Assembly: GCA_017694845.1 (NCBI GenBank)
Contig: JADIMI010000011.1
Coordinates: forward strand, 1 to 64,000
From: Candidatus Cryptobacteroides intestinavium
GTDB lineage: Bacteria; Bacteroidota; Bacteroidia; Bacteroidales; UBA932
Direction of reading: 5' to 3'
Length of the DNA stretch: 64,000 bases
Below are positions 1-9,168 of the stretch, piece after piece (the stretch's first letter is position 1; every line of letters begins with the position of its first letter). The notes under the pieces are model-generated. The model saw only the letters and a list, made by a program, of their open reading frames with translations. It was not told the origin of the DNA and searched no databases. A program made the translations under genes and the position numbers.

Positions 1-126
1 CGTTTTGAGCTTTTGGGCAAAGCTAAAAACAACTTTTCAATTCAAATCGTCACGCTCCAAAAAGATACATAACTATGCGATTTTCAAAGATTTCAAAGAA
101 CAATGTTTAATTTAAAGTGCCCACTA
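1..126 (+). promoter_or_regulatory. AT-rich leader upstream of the first lipoprotein operon
   Basis: This stretch has no gene that I can support and is the only room for a promoter of the operon that follows. I looked for the Bacteroidota -7 box TAnnTTTG on the plus strand and did not find a good match. A short inverted repeat (AGCTTT at 8-13 with AAAGCT at 19-24) is present but has no T-run, so it is not a convincing terminator. The imperfect repeat GATTTTCAAA/GATTTCAAAG lies near 78-100. The true promoter may lie left of the window. Confidence 0.25.
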
Positions 127-160
127 GTGAAGGAATTCGATTATTGCAGGGGGGGCCGCG

Positions 161-2212
161 ATGTCCCTCGCATTCGTCCTTGCGCTTACATCATGCGACA
201 AGAATGAGATCAGCGGTTCCGAGGCTCCGGTGGTGACCCTCGAGACTGTAGAGGAAGGACTTTCTTCAGTGTCTTTCCGCATTACTGCGACAAACGCATC
301 GGAAGTCGCATACGTAGAACAGGATGATCTTACATCCGTCCCTTCGGCAAGGGCAATCCTGACTGCCGGAACCAAGGTTTCCGCATCGGAGGCTCAGGAA
401 ATAGTAAGGGAGGGCTGTACTCCTGGTGAAACCTATTATTTTGCCGCTGCTGCGGTTTCAGAGTCCGGTGAATATTCGGAAGTGGCTACTATCGAACTTA
501 CGGCATCCGGGACAGACTGCTCGTTCGAGTTCACTATCAGTACCACTACTGATGAGGCTATTGCCTATATAGTGACTCCGTCGGATGAGAATGTGTCTTA
601 CGTTACTGCCGTGCTTTCTGCTGAGGATTACTCTGATGCATCAGATGATGAGATTTTCTCTGCGATAGCAGGACAGATTGCGGCAGATGCTGAGGAGGCC
701 GGGCAGAGTCTTGCGGACTATATTGAAACCATCACCCACAAGGGAACATACGCCGGTACGACTCTCGGACTGACAGCGGAGACTGCCTACCTTCTTGTAG
801 CGGTAGGAATAGAGAGTGACGGAACCCAGGGTTCTCCTCTTGCCAAGGAAAATGTTTCGACAACTGCTCCTAGGCCTGAGATGACATTCGAGATGAGTGC
901 GACGGAAATATCTTCATATTCCGCTCATCTTATGGTATCGCCAAAGACTAATGACAATTACGTGTTCCTTTGCCAGCCGGCAAACAGTTATCCGGATGTA
1001 AATGTACCTGATCCGTCTGAAGTCGGAGTCGCTGTAAGGGTAGAGGACCAGGAAGAGGCCAATCTTGCTGCAGATACCTATATCCAAGGTGTAGGTCATC
1101 TGCTCAACCAGGGAATGGGACTTTCGCAAGGTGCTTACGATCTTGTAATGGATGACCTTGCTTCCGATACAAAATACTATTTCTTCGCATTTGCATACGA
1201 GCCGGGTCTCGGACGTCAGAGCGATTGCCAGATGTGGGTGTTTACAACCCTGCACGGATATACTCCTGAAGAATTCGATGCTGATATTCAGCTTAATACT
1301 ATAGCATCGACTACAATTGAATTCGATGTCACTCCGAAAGAGGAAGGAATGTACGGTACATACTGGTATGCACTTGCTGTCCCTACTGCAGAATATGATC
1401 TGGAGAAGTGCCAGGATCAGGTGGTCCAGATGCTTGAAGATTATGTAAAACAGCAGCAGGAGGGTGGTAACGAGAACTACAGTATCTACGATGCTGTTTC
1501 ATCTGTCCTGTTTAATGGAGCCCAGGAATTTATGCTTATAAGTGATCTTACTCCAGGTACGGATTATACACTGGTTCTCGTTCCTTTTGCGAATGATGGT
1601 ACACCGGCAGATAACCACGTTGTGACAAAGGAATTCACTACAATGGCAGATGCTTCAGAAGGTCCGGCGACGACTGTAGAGCTTGTCGGTTATTACGACG
1701 CGGATGAGGCGTATGAATTGGGTATATTCGAAGGTATGACAAAGCCTAAGGCTGAGGATTCATATTATATAGCCGCATTCAAAGTGACACTTGATGACAG
1801 TGCTGTATTATGCCGTTATTATGACGATGCTATCGGTAATAACTATGAGAGCGAAGATGCGGCTATCAACGATTGGGATACTTATGTCGAAAAGTCAGAC
1901 GATGAATATCTGACTTCATTGGGAGATGCATCCTGGAATGTGATTCCTGAAGGAAACTATGCAGATGCAAATACTGCATATATCTTCCTCCGCGAAGCGT
2001 ATTATGACCGTTGGGATGTTGATATTCTAGGGGCTACAAGGCATACACTTATAGTTATGTCCCAGAATGAAGCCGGTGTCTGGGGTAAGTCAGGACGTAA
2101 GTTCTTCTACATTAATTCTCCGCTTGCTGAAGCTTCTAACAAGCCGGACAAGGGCCAGGTCCTCAGTGATATAAATGAACTCAAGTCTCTTGTGGAATCA
2201 TTGGGACAGTAA
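161..2212 (+). CDS. Surface lipoprotein with repeated fibronectin III-like modules (start disrupted)
   Basis: A 683-residue reading frame with about five related beta-sandwich-like modules of 100-130 residues, each with aromatic-rich strands (for example TYYFAAAAV, KYYFFAFAY) typical of Bacteroidota cell-surface lipoproteins. From the only in-frame ATG the protein begins MSLAFVLALTSC, which has a lipobox cysteine but no basic n-region. The in-frame codons upstream (131-160) read RNSIIAGGAA and are closed by a TGA at 128-130. Removing one G at 132-133 would join them to GTG AAG at 127 and give a textbook lipoprotein signal (KNSIIAGGAAMSLAFVLALT then Cys). A run of seven G at 149-155 lies in the same segment. 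So the start is either mutated, phase-variable or mis-sequenced. The gene heads a run of thirteen same-strand genes. No enzyme motif is seen; the role is probably ligand binding at the cell surface (inference). Confidence 0.75.
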   Translation: MSLAFVLALTSCDKNEISGSEAPVVTLETVEEGLSSVSFRITATNASEVAYVEQDDLTSVPSARAILTAGTKVSASEAQEIVREGCTPGETYYFAAAAVSESGEYSEVATIELTASGTDCSFEFTISTTTDEAIAYIVTPSDENVSYVTAVLSAEDYSDASDDEIFSAIAGQIAADAEEAGQSLADYIETITHKGTYAGTTLGLTAETAYLLVAVGIESDGTQGSPLAKENVSTTAPRPEMTFEMSATEISSYSAHLMVSPKTNDNYVFLCQPANSYPDVNVPDPSEVGVAVRVEDQEEANLAADTYIQGVGHLLNQGMGLSQGAYDLVMDDLASDTKYYFFAFAYEPGLGRQSDCQMWVFTTLHGYTPEEFDADIQLNTIASTTIEFDVTPKEEGMYGTYWYALAVPTAEYDLEKCQDQVVQMLEDYVKQQQEGGNENYSIYDAVSSVLFNGAQEFMLISDLTPGTDYTLVLVPFANDGTPADNHVVTKEFTTMADASEGPATTVELVGYYDADEAYELGIFEGMTKPKAEDSYYIAAFKVTLDDSAVLCRYYDDAIGNNYESEDAAINDWDTYVEKSDDEYLTSLGDASWNVIPEGNYADANTAYIFLREAYYDRWDVDILGATRHTLIVMSQNEAGVWGKSGRKFFYINSPLAEASNKPDKGQVLSDINELKSLVESLGQ

Positions 2213-2268
2213 CAGGAGAACAAAGTCATAATAGATGGCATACAATAAATTTTAAATGATGAGAGAGA

Positions 2269-2303
2269 GGCAGAGAATGGTGTCGGAAGGCGTCTTCTCT
2301 GCC
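2269..2303 (+). promoter_or_regulatory. Stem-loop between lipoprotein and DUF6029 gene
   Basis: GGCAGAGAA (2269-2277) and TTCTCTGCC (2295-2303) form a perfect 9-bp stem with a 17-base loop in the 111-base gap ahead of the next gene. No T-run follows, so it is more likely an mRNA processing or stability element than an intrinsic terminator. This gap is the widest inside the 13-gene run. Confidence 0.3.
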
Positions 2304-2323
2304 GATTCTCTGTCTGTCGAACA

Positions 2324-3958
2324 GTGATGGTTATGAATATAAGACGGATATCTCTGGCTTTAGCCGGACTTTTGTCTGCCGGTCTTTATGCCGGGGCGCA
2401 GATCAGGCTTGGCGAAGGTCAGGTCTCTGCCAGCCTGGAGTCGAACTCTGTGTATTATGTCGATGACAAGGCCATAGGACAGGGACCGGATGACAAGTTC
2501 GGCACCAACAATTATCTCAAGGTGGATTATTCGTTGGGCCGTTTCTCAGCCGGAATACAGCTGGAAGGCTATATGCCTGCCCTGTACGGCTATGAACTCG
2601 GGGAACAGCCGGATGTCCGCAAGTTTTTCCTCGCAGGCAAATATGTCCAGTGGACGGATGACAGTTTCGAGGTCAGGGCGGGGGATATCTATGACCAGTT
2701 CGGCAACGGACTCATTTTCCGCAGCTATGAGGACAGACAGCTTGGGCTGAACAATTCCCTTGAAGGTATCAGGGGGATCTACAGACTGTCGAATTATCTG
2801 ACGGTCAAGGGCCTGTACGGACGTCCGAGACTTTATACCAATTATGCCGAGTCTTGGATCAGAGGTGCCGACCTCAGCGTCTCCCTTGCTGACATTTTCG
2901 GATGGAATGCGGTCTTCCTCAATCTCGAAGGCAGCTATATCAACCGCTATGAGGCTCTGGACAAGGATGAGACCATTGACTTCAAGACGTTCTACGGACT
3001 TGACACCCCATCCCTTAATATGGCATCCGGAAGGGTCAATTTCAACTGGAACACCTTGTCCCTGACCGGGGAATATGCCTGGAAGAGCAAGGATGTGATG
3101 ATCGGGAATTCTGCTTCCGCCACAGAGGGCTCGGCCATTTATGCGGAAGCTCTCTACAGCTGGAAGACCCTGAGCGTGTCGGTCACGTACCGTATGCTGG
3201 ACAATATGGGGACCAATCTTACCCTGTATGGCAGCGGTACGGCCAATATGATGAACTATCTGCCGTCCCTGACAAGGCAGTATACCTATCTGCTTGCCAA
3301 CCTCAATCCGTATCAGGTCAACACTTTGGGTGAGAATGCAGGCCAGGTGGATCTGTTCTACTCTCTCCGAAGCTCCTCTTCGAGACAGAAGTACTGGAAT
3401 TTCCACGTCAACTGGTCCGGGGCGTATACTCTCAGACCGGAGCAGACCCCGACCGGGAAGCCGGGGCTGATGTGGAGCGATGTCAATTTCGATATCGAGA
3501 GACAGTGGAGCAAGGCTTTCAAGACGATCTTCCTGTTCTCGAGACAGGAGATGAGTTCGGTTTACGGCTATGACCGCAAACCATATACCTCGGATATCTT
3601 TGTGGCGGATCTTACGTGGAAATTCCACAGGAACCTGTCACTGCGGGCGGAGCTGCAGTATCTCCTCTGCGAGAATGCGGAGTCGGAGTGGTCAAGCGGC
3701 CATTGTGAAGGAGACTGGGTGGCAGCCCTTGTCGAGTTCAGTGTGGCTCCGAGATGGAGCGTATACGTCAGTGATATGTATAATATCGGTATGACAAAGA
3801 TCCATTATTACGATGGAGGAGTCAGCTATTCCAAGGGCCGCACGAGAGTGCAGCTGAGCTATGGCAGGCACCGTGCCGGCTATGTATGTTCCGGAGGCGT
3901 GTGCCGTTACTCGCCGGCCTATACAGGTGTGAACCTGCTGCTGACGACGGCATTTTGA
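2324..3958 (+). CDS. DUF6029-like outer-membrane beta-barrel protein
   Basis: 544 residues with a cleavable signal peptide (SLALAGLLSAGLYAGAQ) and then alternating amphipathic strands rich in Tyr, Trp and Ser, as in an outer-membrane barrel. The N-terminal part carries the pattern I associate with the Bacteroidota DUF6029 family: SNSVYYVDD, NNYLKVDYSLGRFSAGIQ, AGDIYDQFGNGLIFRSYED and VKGLYGRPR. It ends in Phe (LLLTTAF), a usual C-terminal signature for BAM-dependent barrel insertion. Three ATG codons compete for the start (2324, 2327, 2333); 2333 (MNIRRISLA) gives the most compact signal. The function of the family is not known to me. It sits 24 bases before an Omp28-type gene, in a locus of secreted proteases and a SusCD pair, so a part in surface assembly or uptake is an inference. 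Confidence 0.8.
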   Translation: MMVMNIRRISLALAGLLSAGLYAGAQIRLGEGQVSASLESNSVYYVDDKAIGQGPDDKFGTNNYLKVDYSLGRFSAGIQLEGYMPALYGYELGEQPDVRKFFLAGKYVQWTDDSFEVRAGDIYDQFGNGLIFRSYEDRQLGLNNSLEGIRGIYRLSNYLTVKGLYGRPRLYTNYAESWIRGADLSVSLADIFGWNAVFLNLEGSYINRYEALDKDETIDFKTFYGLDTPSLNMASGRVNFNWNTLSLTGEYAWKSKDVMIGNSASATEGSAIYAEALYSWKTLSVSVTYRMLDNMGTNLTLYGSGTANMMNYLPSLTRQYTYLLANLNPYQVNTLGENAGQVDLFYSLRSSSSRQKYWNFHVNWSGAYTLRPEQTPTGKPGLMWSDVNFDIERQWSKAFKTIFLFSRQEMSSVYGYDRKPYTSDIFVADLTWKFHRNLSLRAELQYLLCENAESEWSSGHCEGDWVAALVEFSVAPRWSVYVSDMYNIGMTKIHYYDGGVSYSKGRTRVQLSYGRHRAGYVCSGGVCRYSPAYTGVNLLLTTAF

Positions 3959-3982
3959 TGACAATAACAGAATTTAGGATAT

Positions 3983-5095
3983 ATGAAGAGTTTTTCAAGG
4001 TTTATGAAGATGTCCGCCCTCTCCGTATTGGCGGTGTGCGGGCTGGTATCCTGCAGCGAGGATGGGAAAGAGACAGTGTCGGCTGATCTCAGGCTCGTCC
4101 CGGACAAGACGGTGATCGAGCCGAACGGTTTCGATGCTGTCTCTTTCACTGTAGAGTACGATGGGATTGATGTCACGGACGAGTCTTCCGTGTATATGGA
4201 GGATGGCACTCCGGCCGGGTTTACATTCACGACGGATGCAGAAGGTTCTTACGGTTTCTATGCCGAGTATAAGGGAGAACGTTCCGAGACGGTGACAATA
4301 GTTGCAACCAGTACAATGCCGGAGATTCCGGAAGATCCGGAGCCTGAAAATACCGCTTTCTCCAGGAAAGTGCTTCTGCTCCAGTTTACAGGTACGGGCT
4401 GCAGTTTCTGCCCGTATGTGCTTAGCGCCCTCAAGGAACTTGAAGCATCTCCGGTGAGGACACAGTTTGTCAAGGTGGCGTGTCATTCGTATAATTCGGA
4501 TGACAAGGCATACTATTCCGGTCCTCTTGCAGACGTCCTGAATGAAAAAAAACAGTATCCGTATGTCACATACGATCTTGACAAGGATTTGTACACAGAA
4601 AATAATTTAAGTTCGCAGTACCTTTTCTCTCAGTTCAGGTCAAATATAATATCGGAAACGACGAACAGACCTGCATTGGCGGGGATAGCTGCAAGTTCGG
4701 CGTTGATCGGCGGCAATGTGGTGGTCTCTATGTCTGTCAAGGTGTCCGAGACCGGAGAGTACAAGGTGGCAGCCTGGCTGGTTGAGGATGGCATATATGA
4801 TGAGCAGGCCAATCCAAATCAGGTGCCCGGAGATTTCGATACCCACAACGACTGCCTGCGCTATGCACAGTACACGGGTTCAGGCAGGAATGCCGACTAC
4901 ACCGGCGTGTCCCTCGGGACTGTCAATGCAGGCGAGGAGGCTGGCTATACATTTTCGATCCCTGTAGAGGAAGGCTGGAATGTCGAGAACTGCCATCTGG
5001 TGCTCCTTGTCACTGCAGAGGATGGCGATGCCTTCTATGTCAACAATGTAGCAGCCTGCGAGATAGGCGGGACTGTAGAATACGAATATGAATGA
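3983..5095 (+). CDS. Omp28-like lipoprotein with thioredoxin-fold CxxC
   Basis: 370 residues. The signal peptide ends at a lipobox (LAVCGLVSC, Cys near residue 24). An immunoglobulin-like region of about 90 residues follows, then an Omp28-type thioredoxin-like domain starting near residue 130: KVLLLQFTGTGCSFCPYV with a C140-S-F-C143 pair, and VACHSYNSD. The C-terminal 130 residues resemble the beta-sandwich found after the redox domain in Omp28-related outer membrane proteins. An A8 run at 4545-4552 lies in the coding region (codons for NEKK). It starts 24 bases after the DUF6029 gene and its stop overlaps an alternative start of the next gene. Thiol-disulfide exchange for neighbouring secreted proteins is plausible but inferred; another thiol-redox protein (TlpA-like) ends the same gene run. 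Confidence 0.85.
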   Translation: MKSFSRFMKMSALSVLAVCGLVSCSEDGKETVSADLRLVPDKTVIEPNGFDAVSFTVEYDGIDVTDESSVYMEDGTPAGFTFTTDAEGSYGFYAEYKGERSETVTIVATSTMPEIPEDPEPENTAFSRKVLLLQFTGTGCSFCPYVLSALKELEASPVRTQFVKVACHSYNSDDKAYYSGPLADVLNEKKQYPYVTYDLDKDLYTENNLSSQYLFSQFRSNIISETTNRPALAGIAASSALIGGNVVVSMSVKVSETGEYKVAAWLVEDGIYDEQANPNQVPGDFDTHNDCLRYAQYTGSGRNADYTGVSLGTVNAGEEAGYTFSIPVEEGWNVENCHLVLLVTAEDGDAFYVNNVAACEIGGTVEYEYE

Positions 5096-5109
5096 TAATA
5101 CGTAATCTT

Positions 5110-6456
5110 ATGAAGTTTATTTATCGCGAAACAGCACTGGCCGTACTGGCCGCAGGTGCAATGTTTTTTACCGGCTGCCAGGAGGAGAATTCTGCAGTCG
5201 CGGACCGCGACAGCCTGTCTTTCGATGTCAGGATAGAGACGGTGGGGTCGAATGATGTCACGGCCGCAGTCGCCCATAACGGGACTGAGGATGTCACTTA
5301 TTATGCATTCTGCTACAGGGATTTCACTATGGGAGAGACCGCAGCCATAGAGAATGCTGTGGCAGCGCTGAAAGAATCGGGTGCAGCTCCGTCCGAAGTG
5401 CTGACTTCCGGTTCCTCCGCCTCTGTCAAATGTACAGGCCTGCAGTCATCGACCACTTACAGGCTTGTGGTATGCGGGCTTGACGAGGACTATAATGTCT
5501 ACGGAACTCCGACATCGGTATATTTCGATACAATAGAGGGCACTGTAATCTATGAGCTCAATCCTGACTGGATCGTGACTTATCAGGGCAAGCAGGCTGC
5601 GACCGACAATTCCGGATACGGGGATGCGATCCAGGTGACTACCTACGGCACTGAAGATGGTTACTTCGCCGTGGTTGTCCCTGCCGCCGATTATGAGGCA
5701 AAAGGCATTACCGCCTGTGCAGAGGAGGCGATAGCTGAGAAGGAGGCATATTTCGCAGAACAGGAAGAGGCCGGATGGCTTGTCGACCGTTCAGAGTATG
5801 TATATTATTCTACAGCTGCATATATTCTTGACACTGAGGAAGGGACAGAGTATGTGGGACTTGCCATAGGCGTTGATGAGAATTTCAAGCCGACGGGACT
5901 GTATGCCGCATCCGATCCGTTCACTCCTGAAGAGGTCGTCTACAGCGATGGTTACGGCAGATGGCTCGGAGACTGGACTGTTTCCGGAACATACGAGGAT
6001 GAAGACGGTGTCGACCAGCCTATCTCGTATGACATTACGGTCAACTATCTTGTACCGGACCAGACGTATACCATTTCCGGCTACCAGGCATATGAAGGCA
6101 TCCCTCTGCCTAATGTCGTAGCTTCATTCGATGCATCCTCCGGAAATATGGTCTTCACTTCATCCTATGTGCAGGATATGTATGTGGGCAATGATCTCTA
6201 CAGCCTGTATTTCTATGCGACCAGGACTTCCGGTGACAATCTTACTTTCCTGGAAGGTGACTATACTGTCGCTACAGCGGCTATGTCTGCCAGCCAGACT
6301 TCAGCTGTCGTAGATGTGAATTCAGGTCTGACACAGGAAGGCGGCACGCCGTTCGAGGCGACCGAAATGCAGTTTATGGCCCAGGTGAACGGAGGCGGAT
6401 GGACAGCGTTCTCTCAGGTGCCTCAGTTCCCGTTCACTATTACAAAGAAGAACTAA
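5110..6456 (+). CDS. Surface lipoprotein, paralogous to the 18516 gene
   Basis: 448 residues from the ATG at 5110, chosen because MKFIYRETALAVLAAGAMFF then TGC is a clean lipoprotein signal. An ATG at 5092 overlaps the previous stop (ATGA) but adds only MIIRNL. After a fibronectin-like N-terminal module (ending near residue 145) comes a central region with a PDWIVTYQGK segment, a TGLYAASDPFTPEE segment and then YGRWLGDWTVSGT. The same order of landmarks appears in the lipoprotein at 18516-20069 (ENWSCKYDGR, TGLYAMSDPITPAEE, YNRWLGTWRI), so the two are paralogues inside one locus. No catalytic motif is recognised. It is probably a surface-exposed binding or accessory protein. Confidence 0.8.
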   Translation: MKFIYRETALAVLAAGAMFFTGCQEENSAVADRDSLSFDVRIETVGSNDVTAAVAHNGTEDVTYYAFCYRDFTMGETAAIENAVAALKESGAAPSEVLTSGSSASVKCTGLQSSTTYRLVVCGLDEDYNVYGTPTSVYFDTIEGTVIYELNPDWIVTYQGKQAATDNSGYGDAIQVTTYGTEDGYFAVVVPAADYEAKGITACAEEAIAEKEAYFAEQEEAGWLVDRSEYVYYSTAAYILDTEEGTEYVGLAIGVDENFKPTGLYAASDPFTPEEVVYSDGYGRWLGDWTVSGTYEDEDGVDQPISYDITVNYLVPDQTYTISGYQAYEGIPLPNVVASFDASSGNMVFTSSYVQDMYVGNDLYSLYFYATRTSGDNLTFLEGDYTVATAAMSASQTSAVVDVNSGLTQEGGTPFEATEMQFMAQVNGGGWTAFSQVPQFPFTITKKN

Positions 6457-6474
6457 CAGAAAAATAGAACAGAT

Positions 6475-9156
6475 ATGATGAAAACATACAGGATCATATT
6501 ATCCGCAGCCTTTGCATCGATGCTCTGGGCGTGCAGCGTGGATGAGCAGATGGCGCCGCAGACAGATGGACTGACAGGGCAGACGGCCTCCGATGAAGGC
6601 GTTGTCCCTGGGGTTATGACACTCAAGGTGTCGGAGGATCTCGCTGACAGACTTCTGGAATACGCAGATGGCCAGGGTGTGCTGAATGAGGATGGAATAG
6701 CTCTGCTCCAGATTCCAGGTGTCAATGTGACCGAGGCGGAATCAGCCTTTCTGATCGGGGGCAGGTTCGAGAAACGTCAGCGCGCAGCCGGACTGCACAG
6801 GTGGTTCAAGGTCCGCTACGACAGCAATGTCCCTGTGTCCAAGGCATCCGGTGATGCAGCATCTGTCCCGGGGATAGAATTCGCAGAGCCGGTGATGAAA
6901 GTGGAGCCGATGGCGGTGGAGATGAACGACCCGTACTATGTCGAAGGCTATCAGTGGCATTACAACAATACCGGTCAGCACGGATTCACCGCAGGTATCG
7001 ACATTAGGCTTCAGGAAGCCTGGGATACTTACGGAGTGTTCGGAGACCCGTCTGTCATAGTGGGAGTGGTGGACCGCGGTGTCCAGTTTGCCCATCCTGA
7101 TCTTGCCGACAATATGTGGGTCAACGAGGCCGAGCTCAACGGAGAGCCGGGCGTGGATGATGATGGCAACGGTTTTGTGGATGATGTGTACGGATACAAT
7201 TTTGTCTATGACAATGCGACCATCCATCCGCAGAATCACGGAACCCATGTCGCAGGAACGATAGCGGCTGTGAACAACAACGGTGTCGGGCTGTGCGGAG
7301 TTGCAGGAGGTTACTATCCGGATCAGAAAGGAGTCCGCGTAATGTCCCTCCAGTTGCTTGAAGAAGGGGAAACCCAGGGAGGGGATACCCAGAAGGCATT
7401 CCAGTATGCTGCGGAGAACGGTGCCTGCATAGTGAACAACAGTTGGGGCTATGCGGCTGAAGCGACCTCGATTTCCGCTGCTGACAAGGCTGCAATCGAC
7501 TATTTTGTGGAGAATGCAGGTCTGGACGAGAATGGCAACCAGGTAGGACCTATGAAGGGCGGTCTCGTGATTTTCGCTGCCGGAAACTATCAGATGGAGA
7601 CAGGATATCCTGCCCAGTACGATAAGACCCTTGCCGTAGCGGCAGTCGGTCCGACAGGAAGGTATGCCTATTACACCAACTATGGCGACTGGGTTGACAT
7701 CTGTGCTCCGGGAGGAGACGATGCCGTCAACCATGATTTCGGCGGCGTGTTCAGTACCATTACAGGCGGGGTATGGGGATCCGACAGAGGAACATCCATG
7801 GCTGCTCCTCATGTAGCCGGAGTGGCTGCACTCATCCTTTCCACCAAGACTCCCGAGGACGGCTTCACTGCCGACAACCTTTACAAACTGCTTGTCAACA
7901 CTGCGGATCCGTCCATTTATGAATATAACATGAACCGCTCCGGAATGCTCGGAAGCGGAATGCTGGATGCTGTGGCAGCTCTCGGGGCAGCTCTCGGGAC
8001 TCCGGATGCATCTCCTGTGACTTCCTTCGATATGGAGTCGGATGGCAATTCGATCATATTCACCCTTGATGAGCCAGAGAATGCCAGCTATTTCTATGTC
8101 TATTATGACGATTCCGAATTCTCTGCAGACAATCTGGAGGATGCCAAGATGAAGGAGTTCAGAGTCGCTGATCTCGAATATGCTGCAGATGGAAGGCGGA
8201 CGATGACTCTTTCCGGGCTCGATTTCAATACGAAGTACTGGTGCACGGTCGTGTCTGCCAATGTCATAGGTGACGAATCAGCCGCGATGGAGCCGAAAAC
8301 GATAAGCACCAAGGAAAACAGGGCTCCGGTGATCACTCCTGACCAGGAGGGTGACATAGTACTGACTGCATCCGGCACTGTCGTAAGGACATATACCATT
8401 ATCGAACCGGACGGTCAGAACTTCACAAGGGAATTCTCCGGAACTGTCGATGATGCAGTGGAGCTGGTATCCCTTACCACAAGGTCCGTACAGCTTACGA
8501 TCAATGCCCTGTATCTCGAGCCGGGCGAGTATTCATGCTCTATCACGGCAAGGGACAATACCGGGGAGGAGACAGGCGTGGCTACGCTTGAGATACCGTT
8601 CACCGTGCTCGAGAACAACGCTCCGCGTTTCACCGGAAGCAAGGATATCGCAATCGGAGGTGCCGGTTCGACATATACGTTCAATCCGTATGACTGCTTC
8701 TACGACAAGGATGGAGACAGGCTCACCTTCAATTATAATTTCACCAGCCCGGATATCGTGTCATATACCGAACTGGAGAACGGCCTGGTTGAATTCACTG
8801 CGCTCAAGACCGGCAAGGTGAATGTGGCTATCACCGCCACTGACCCTCGCGGGGAAGGAGTTGCCGGCGGAATCTCCATATCCGTGCTTGACTCCGGGTC
8901 AGCTACAGGGGATGCCGGCCTGAGTGTCTATCCTAACCCGGCAAGGGATTATGTCAAGGTGAGGACTTCCGAGTCTGGAATATATGAAGTGACTGTCACT
9001 TCAGTCTCGGGAAGCACGGTATATTCTGCTTCAACCGCTATCTCCCCGTCCCAGCCGTATGAGATCGACCTTACGGATGTGGCTCCGGGAACATATAGTC
9101 TGGTTCTCCGCCAGGATGGGAAGGTCGTCGGATCATGCAGTTTTGTAAGAATCTAG
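6475..9156 (+). CDS. S8 subtilisin-like protease with T9SS type A sorting tail
   Basis: 893 residues. N-terminal signal with a possible lipobox (SMLWAC, Cys20), then a propeptide-like region to about residue 160. The S8 catalytic domain spans about 175-510, with Asp200 (GVVDRGVQFAHPDL), His255 (NHGTHVAGTIA), oxyanion Asn in FAAGN and Ser441 (RGTSMAAPHVAG). A calcium-site-like DDDGNGFVDD follows the Asp motif. Two or three fibronectin/cadherin-like modules follow. The last ~78 residues start VYPNPARDYVKV near residue 818 and end in GSCSFVRI: a T9SS type A C-terminal sorting domain. A lipobox and a T9SS tail on one protein is unusual; the Trp at -2 makes the lipobox imperfect, so plain Sec cleavage followed by T9SS export is the simpler reading. 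The PorV-like gene follows after 12 bases. Likely role: degrading host or dietary protein at the cell surface. Confidence 0.92.
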   Translation: MMKTYRIILSAAFASMLWACSVDEQMAPQTDGLTGQTASDEGVVPGVMTLKVSEDLADRLLEYADGQGVLNEDGIALLQIPGVNVTEAESAFLIGGRFEKRQRAAGLHRWFKVRYDSNVPVSKASGDAASVPGIEFAEPVMKVEPMAVEMNDPYYVEGYQWHYNNTGQHGFTAGIDIRLQEAWDTYGVFGDPSVIVGVVDRGVQFAHPDLADNMWVNEAELNGEPGVDDDGNGFVDDVYGYNFVYDNATIHPQNHGTHVAGTIAAVNNNGVGLCGVAGGYYPDQKGVRVMSLQLLEEGETQGGDTQKAFQYAAENGACIVNNSWGYAAEATSISAADKAAIDYFVENAGLDENGNQVGPMKGGLVIFAAGNYQMETGYPAQYDKTLAVAAVGPTGRYAYYTNYGDWVDICAPGGDDAVNHDFGGVFSTITGGVWGSDRGTSMAAPHVAGVAALILSTKTPEDGFTADNLYKLLVNTADPSIYEYNMNRSGMLGSGMLDAVAALGAALGTPDASPVTSFDMESDGNSIIFTLDEPENASYFYVYYDDSEFSADNLEDAKMKEFRVADLEYAADGRRTMTLSGLDFNTKYWCTVVSANVIGDESAAMEPKTISTKENRAPVITPDQEGDIVLTASGTVVRTYTIIEPDGQNFTREFSGTVDDAVELVSLTTRSVQLTINALYLEPGEYSCSITARDNTGEETGVATLEIPFTVLENNAPRFTGSKDIAIGGAGSTYTFNPYDCFYDKDGDRLTFNYNFTSPDIVSYTELENGLVEFTALKTGKVNVAITATDPRGEGVAGGISISVLDSGSATGDAGLSVYPNPARDYVKVRTSESGIYEVTVTSVSGSTVYSASTAISPSQPYEIDLTDVAPGTYSLVLRQDGKVVGSCSFVRI

Positions 9157-9168
9157 AAAAGTTGAGAA

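Noticed and set aside
8..24. AGCTTT/AAAGCT hairpin as terminator of a gene left of the window.
   Set aside because: Six-bp AT-rich stem with no T-run on either strand.
122..142. ACTAGTGAA followed by GGAATTCGATT looks like a cloning-vector polylinker (SpeI and EcoRI sites).
   Set aside because: The order does not match an intact vector junction, no longer vector sequence adjoins, and the same bases read as a normal lipoprotein signal peptide after a one-base change. Coincidence is simpler, though a contaminant check of reads is cheap.
2546..3628. Long open frame (360 codons) on the minus strand inside the DUF6029 gene.
   Set aside because: Its sequence is low in recognisable motifs and mirrors the codon bias of the plus-strand barrel gene; the plus-strand product has a signal peptide and family motifs.
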